Assembly (NCBI GenBank): GCA_023431725.1
Contig: JAEYVN010000149.1
Span: forward strand, 1-7,233
Length of the DNA: 7,233 nucleotides
Direction: 5' to 3'
Origin: Pseudomonadota bacterium
GTDB lineage: Bacteria; Pseudomonadota; Alphaproteobacteria; Rhizobiales; Xanthobacteraceae
Shown: piece by piece, positions 7,101-7,233 of the stretch
How positions within the stretch are numbered: the stretch's first letter is position 1
How the letters are laid out: each line of letters opens with the position of its first letter
Position numbers and translations under genes: made by a program
Notes under the pieces: generated by a model
Database searches by the model: none
The model's input: the letters and a program-made list of their open reading frames with translations, nothing else
What the model was told of the DNA's origin: nothing

Positions 7101-7136
7101 AGGCAGGACCAATTTGTATAGTGGGCCTTCCTGCCT
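7101..7136 (+). repeat. Perfect 8-base inverted repeat before the amidase gene
   Basis: AGGCAGGA (7101-7108) and TCCTGCCT (7129-7136) are exact reverse complements 20 bases apart, and the right arm ends 23 bases before the amidase ATG. The space between the arms contains TATAGT (7117-7122), which looks like a -10 box, although the nearest TTGAGG (7098-7103) is only 13 bases away, too close for a standard sigma-70 promoter. The repeat could be an operator or an RNA hairpin in the leader. Confidence 0.45.
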
Positions 7137-7159
7137 TTCCTGTACGCAATGAGCATGAC

Positions 7160-7233
7160 ATGACCGAGCGACTTGATGCTTCGCCTGATACCGTCCATTG
7201 GGGCTTTTTTGACGCCACGTTGAAGCCCGTCGC
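7160..7233 (+). CDS. Acetamidase/formamidase family protein, N-terminal part (3' end outside window)
   Basis: Only 24 complete codons are present, from ATG 7160 to the window end: MTERLDASPDTVHWGFFDAT followed by LKPV. The stretch S/TP-x-TVHWG-F/Y-FDA-x-L-x-PV is typical of the start of FmdA/AmdA-type amidases (PF03069), which hydrolyse formamide, acetamide or similar short amides to ammonia and the acid in the cytoplasm. The ATG at 7160 is chosen because this position matches the usual N-terminus of the family; ATGs at 7149 and 7155 are in another frame and run into a stop at 7161. No strong ribosome binding site is visible. Such genes often belong to nitrogen-scavenging clusters with ABC transporters, but the rest of this one is outside the window. 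Other amidase-like enzymes of the same fold cannot be excluded from so short a piece. Confidence 0.75.
   Translation, partial: MTERLDASPDTVHWGFFDATLKPV

Noticed and set aside
7092..7106. A sigma-54 promoter before the amidase gene, as might suit nitrogen control
   Set aside because: GG and GC elements are present, but only eight bases separate them instead of the required ten.
7003..7218. A 71-codon minus-strand open frame at the window end
   Set aside because: It overlaps the amidase start and the tail of the small ORF, lacks a recognisable domain and has no clear ribosome binding site.

Overview
The window reads as a chromosomal stretch of a GC-rich alphaproteobacterium. The style of the proteins (a patatin with a DUF3734-type tail, a GntP-family permease, DUF1269, and an RND pump whose first periplasmic segment carries an EDP motif) suggests Hyphomicrobiales, and within them the Bradyrhizobium/Rhodopseudomonas/Afipia group (Nitrobacteraceae). 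That placement is an impression from protein families and base composition, not a database result. All recognised genes lie on the plus strand, and no mobile element, CRISPR array, tRNA or rRNA was seen.

Positions 1-1930 hold the 3' end of a patatin-like hydrolase gene followed one base later by a GntP-family permease gene, so the two are almost certainly co-transcribed. Positions 1966-2478 encode a 170-residue DUF1269 protein with a striking glycine-zipper membrane hairpin and a strong ribosome binding site of its own. Positions 2559-6733 form a two-gene RND efflux module: a lipoprotein periplasmic adaptor overlapping by four bases (ATGA) with a 1021-residue inner-membrane pump. Every residue of the AcrB-type proton relay that can be placed is present. 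No outer-membrane channel gene or regulator gene is in the window, so the pump probably borrows a TolC-type channel encoded elsewhere. An inverted repeat sits just before the adaptor gene.

Positions 6734-7159 are mostly non-coding but contain a convincing 48-residue single-span membrane protein gene (6863-7009) with a good ribosome binding site. After it come a GC-rich hairpin, a possible 14-codon mini-ORF with two adjacent Trp codons, and a perfect 8-base inverted repeat. The window ends in the first 24 codons of an acetamidase/formamidase-type gene (from 7160).

Nothing here amounts to a clear new biological system. The most useful leads are the small membrane protein, the two inverted repeats in front of the pump and the amidase, and the glycine-zipper protein. 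The patatin/permease pair suggests hydrolysis of an ester or polyester linked to transport of a hydroxy-acid; that is inference.
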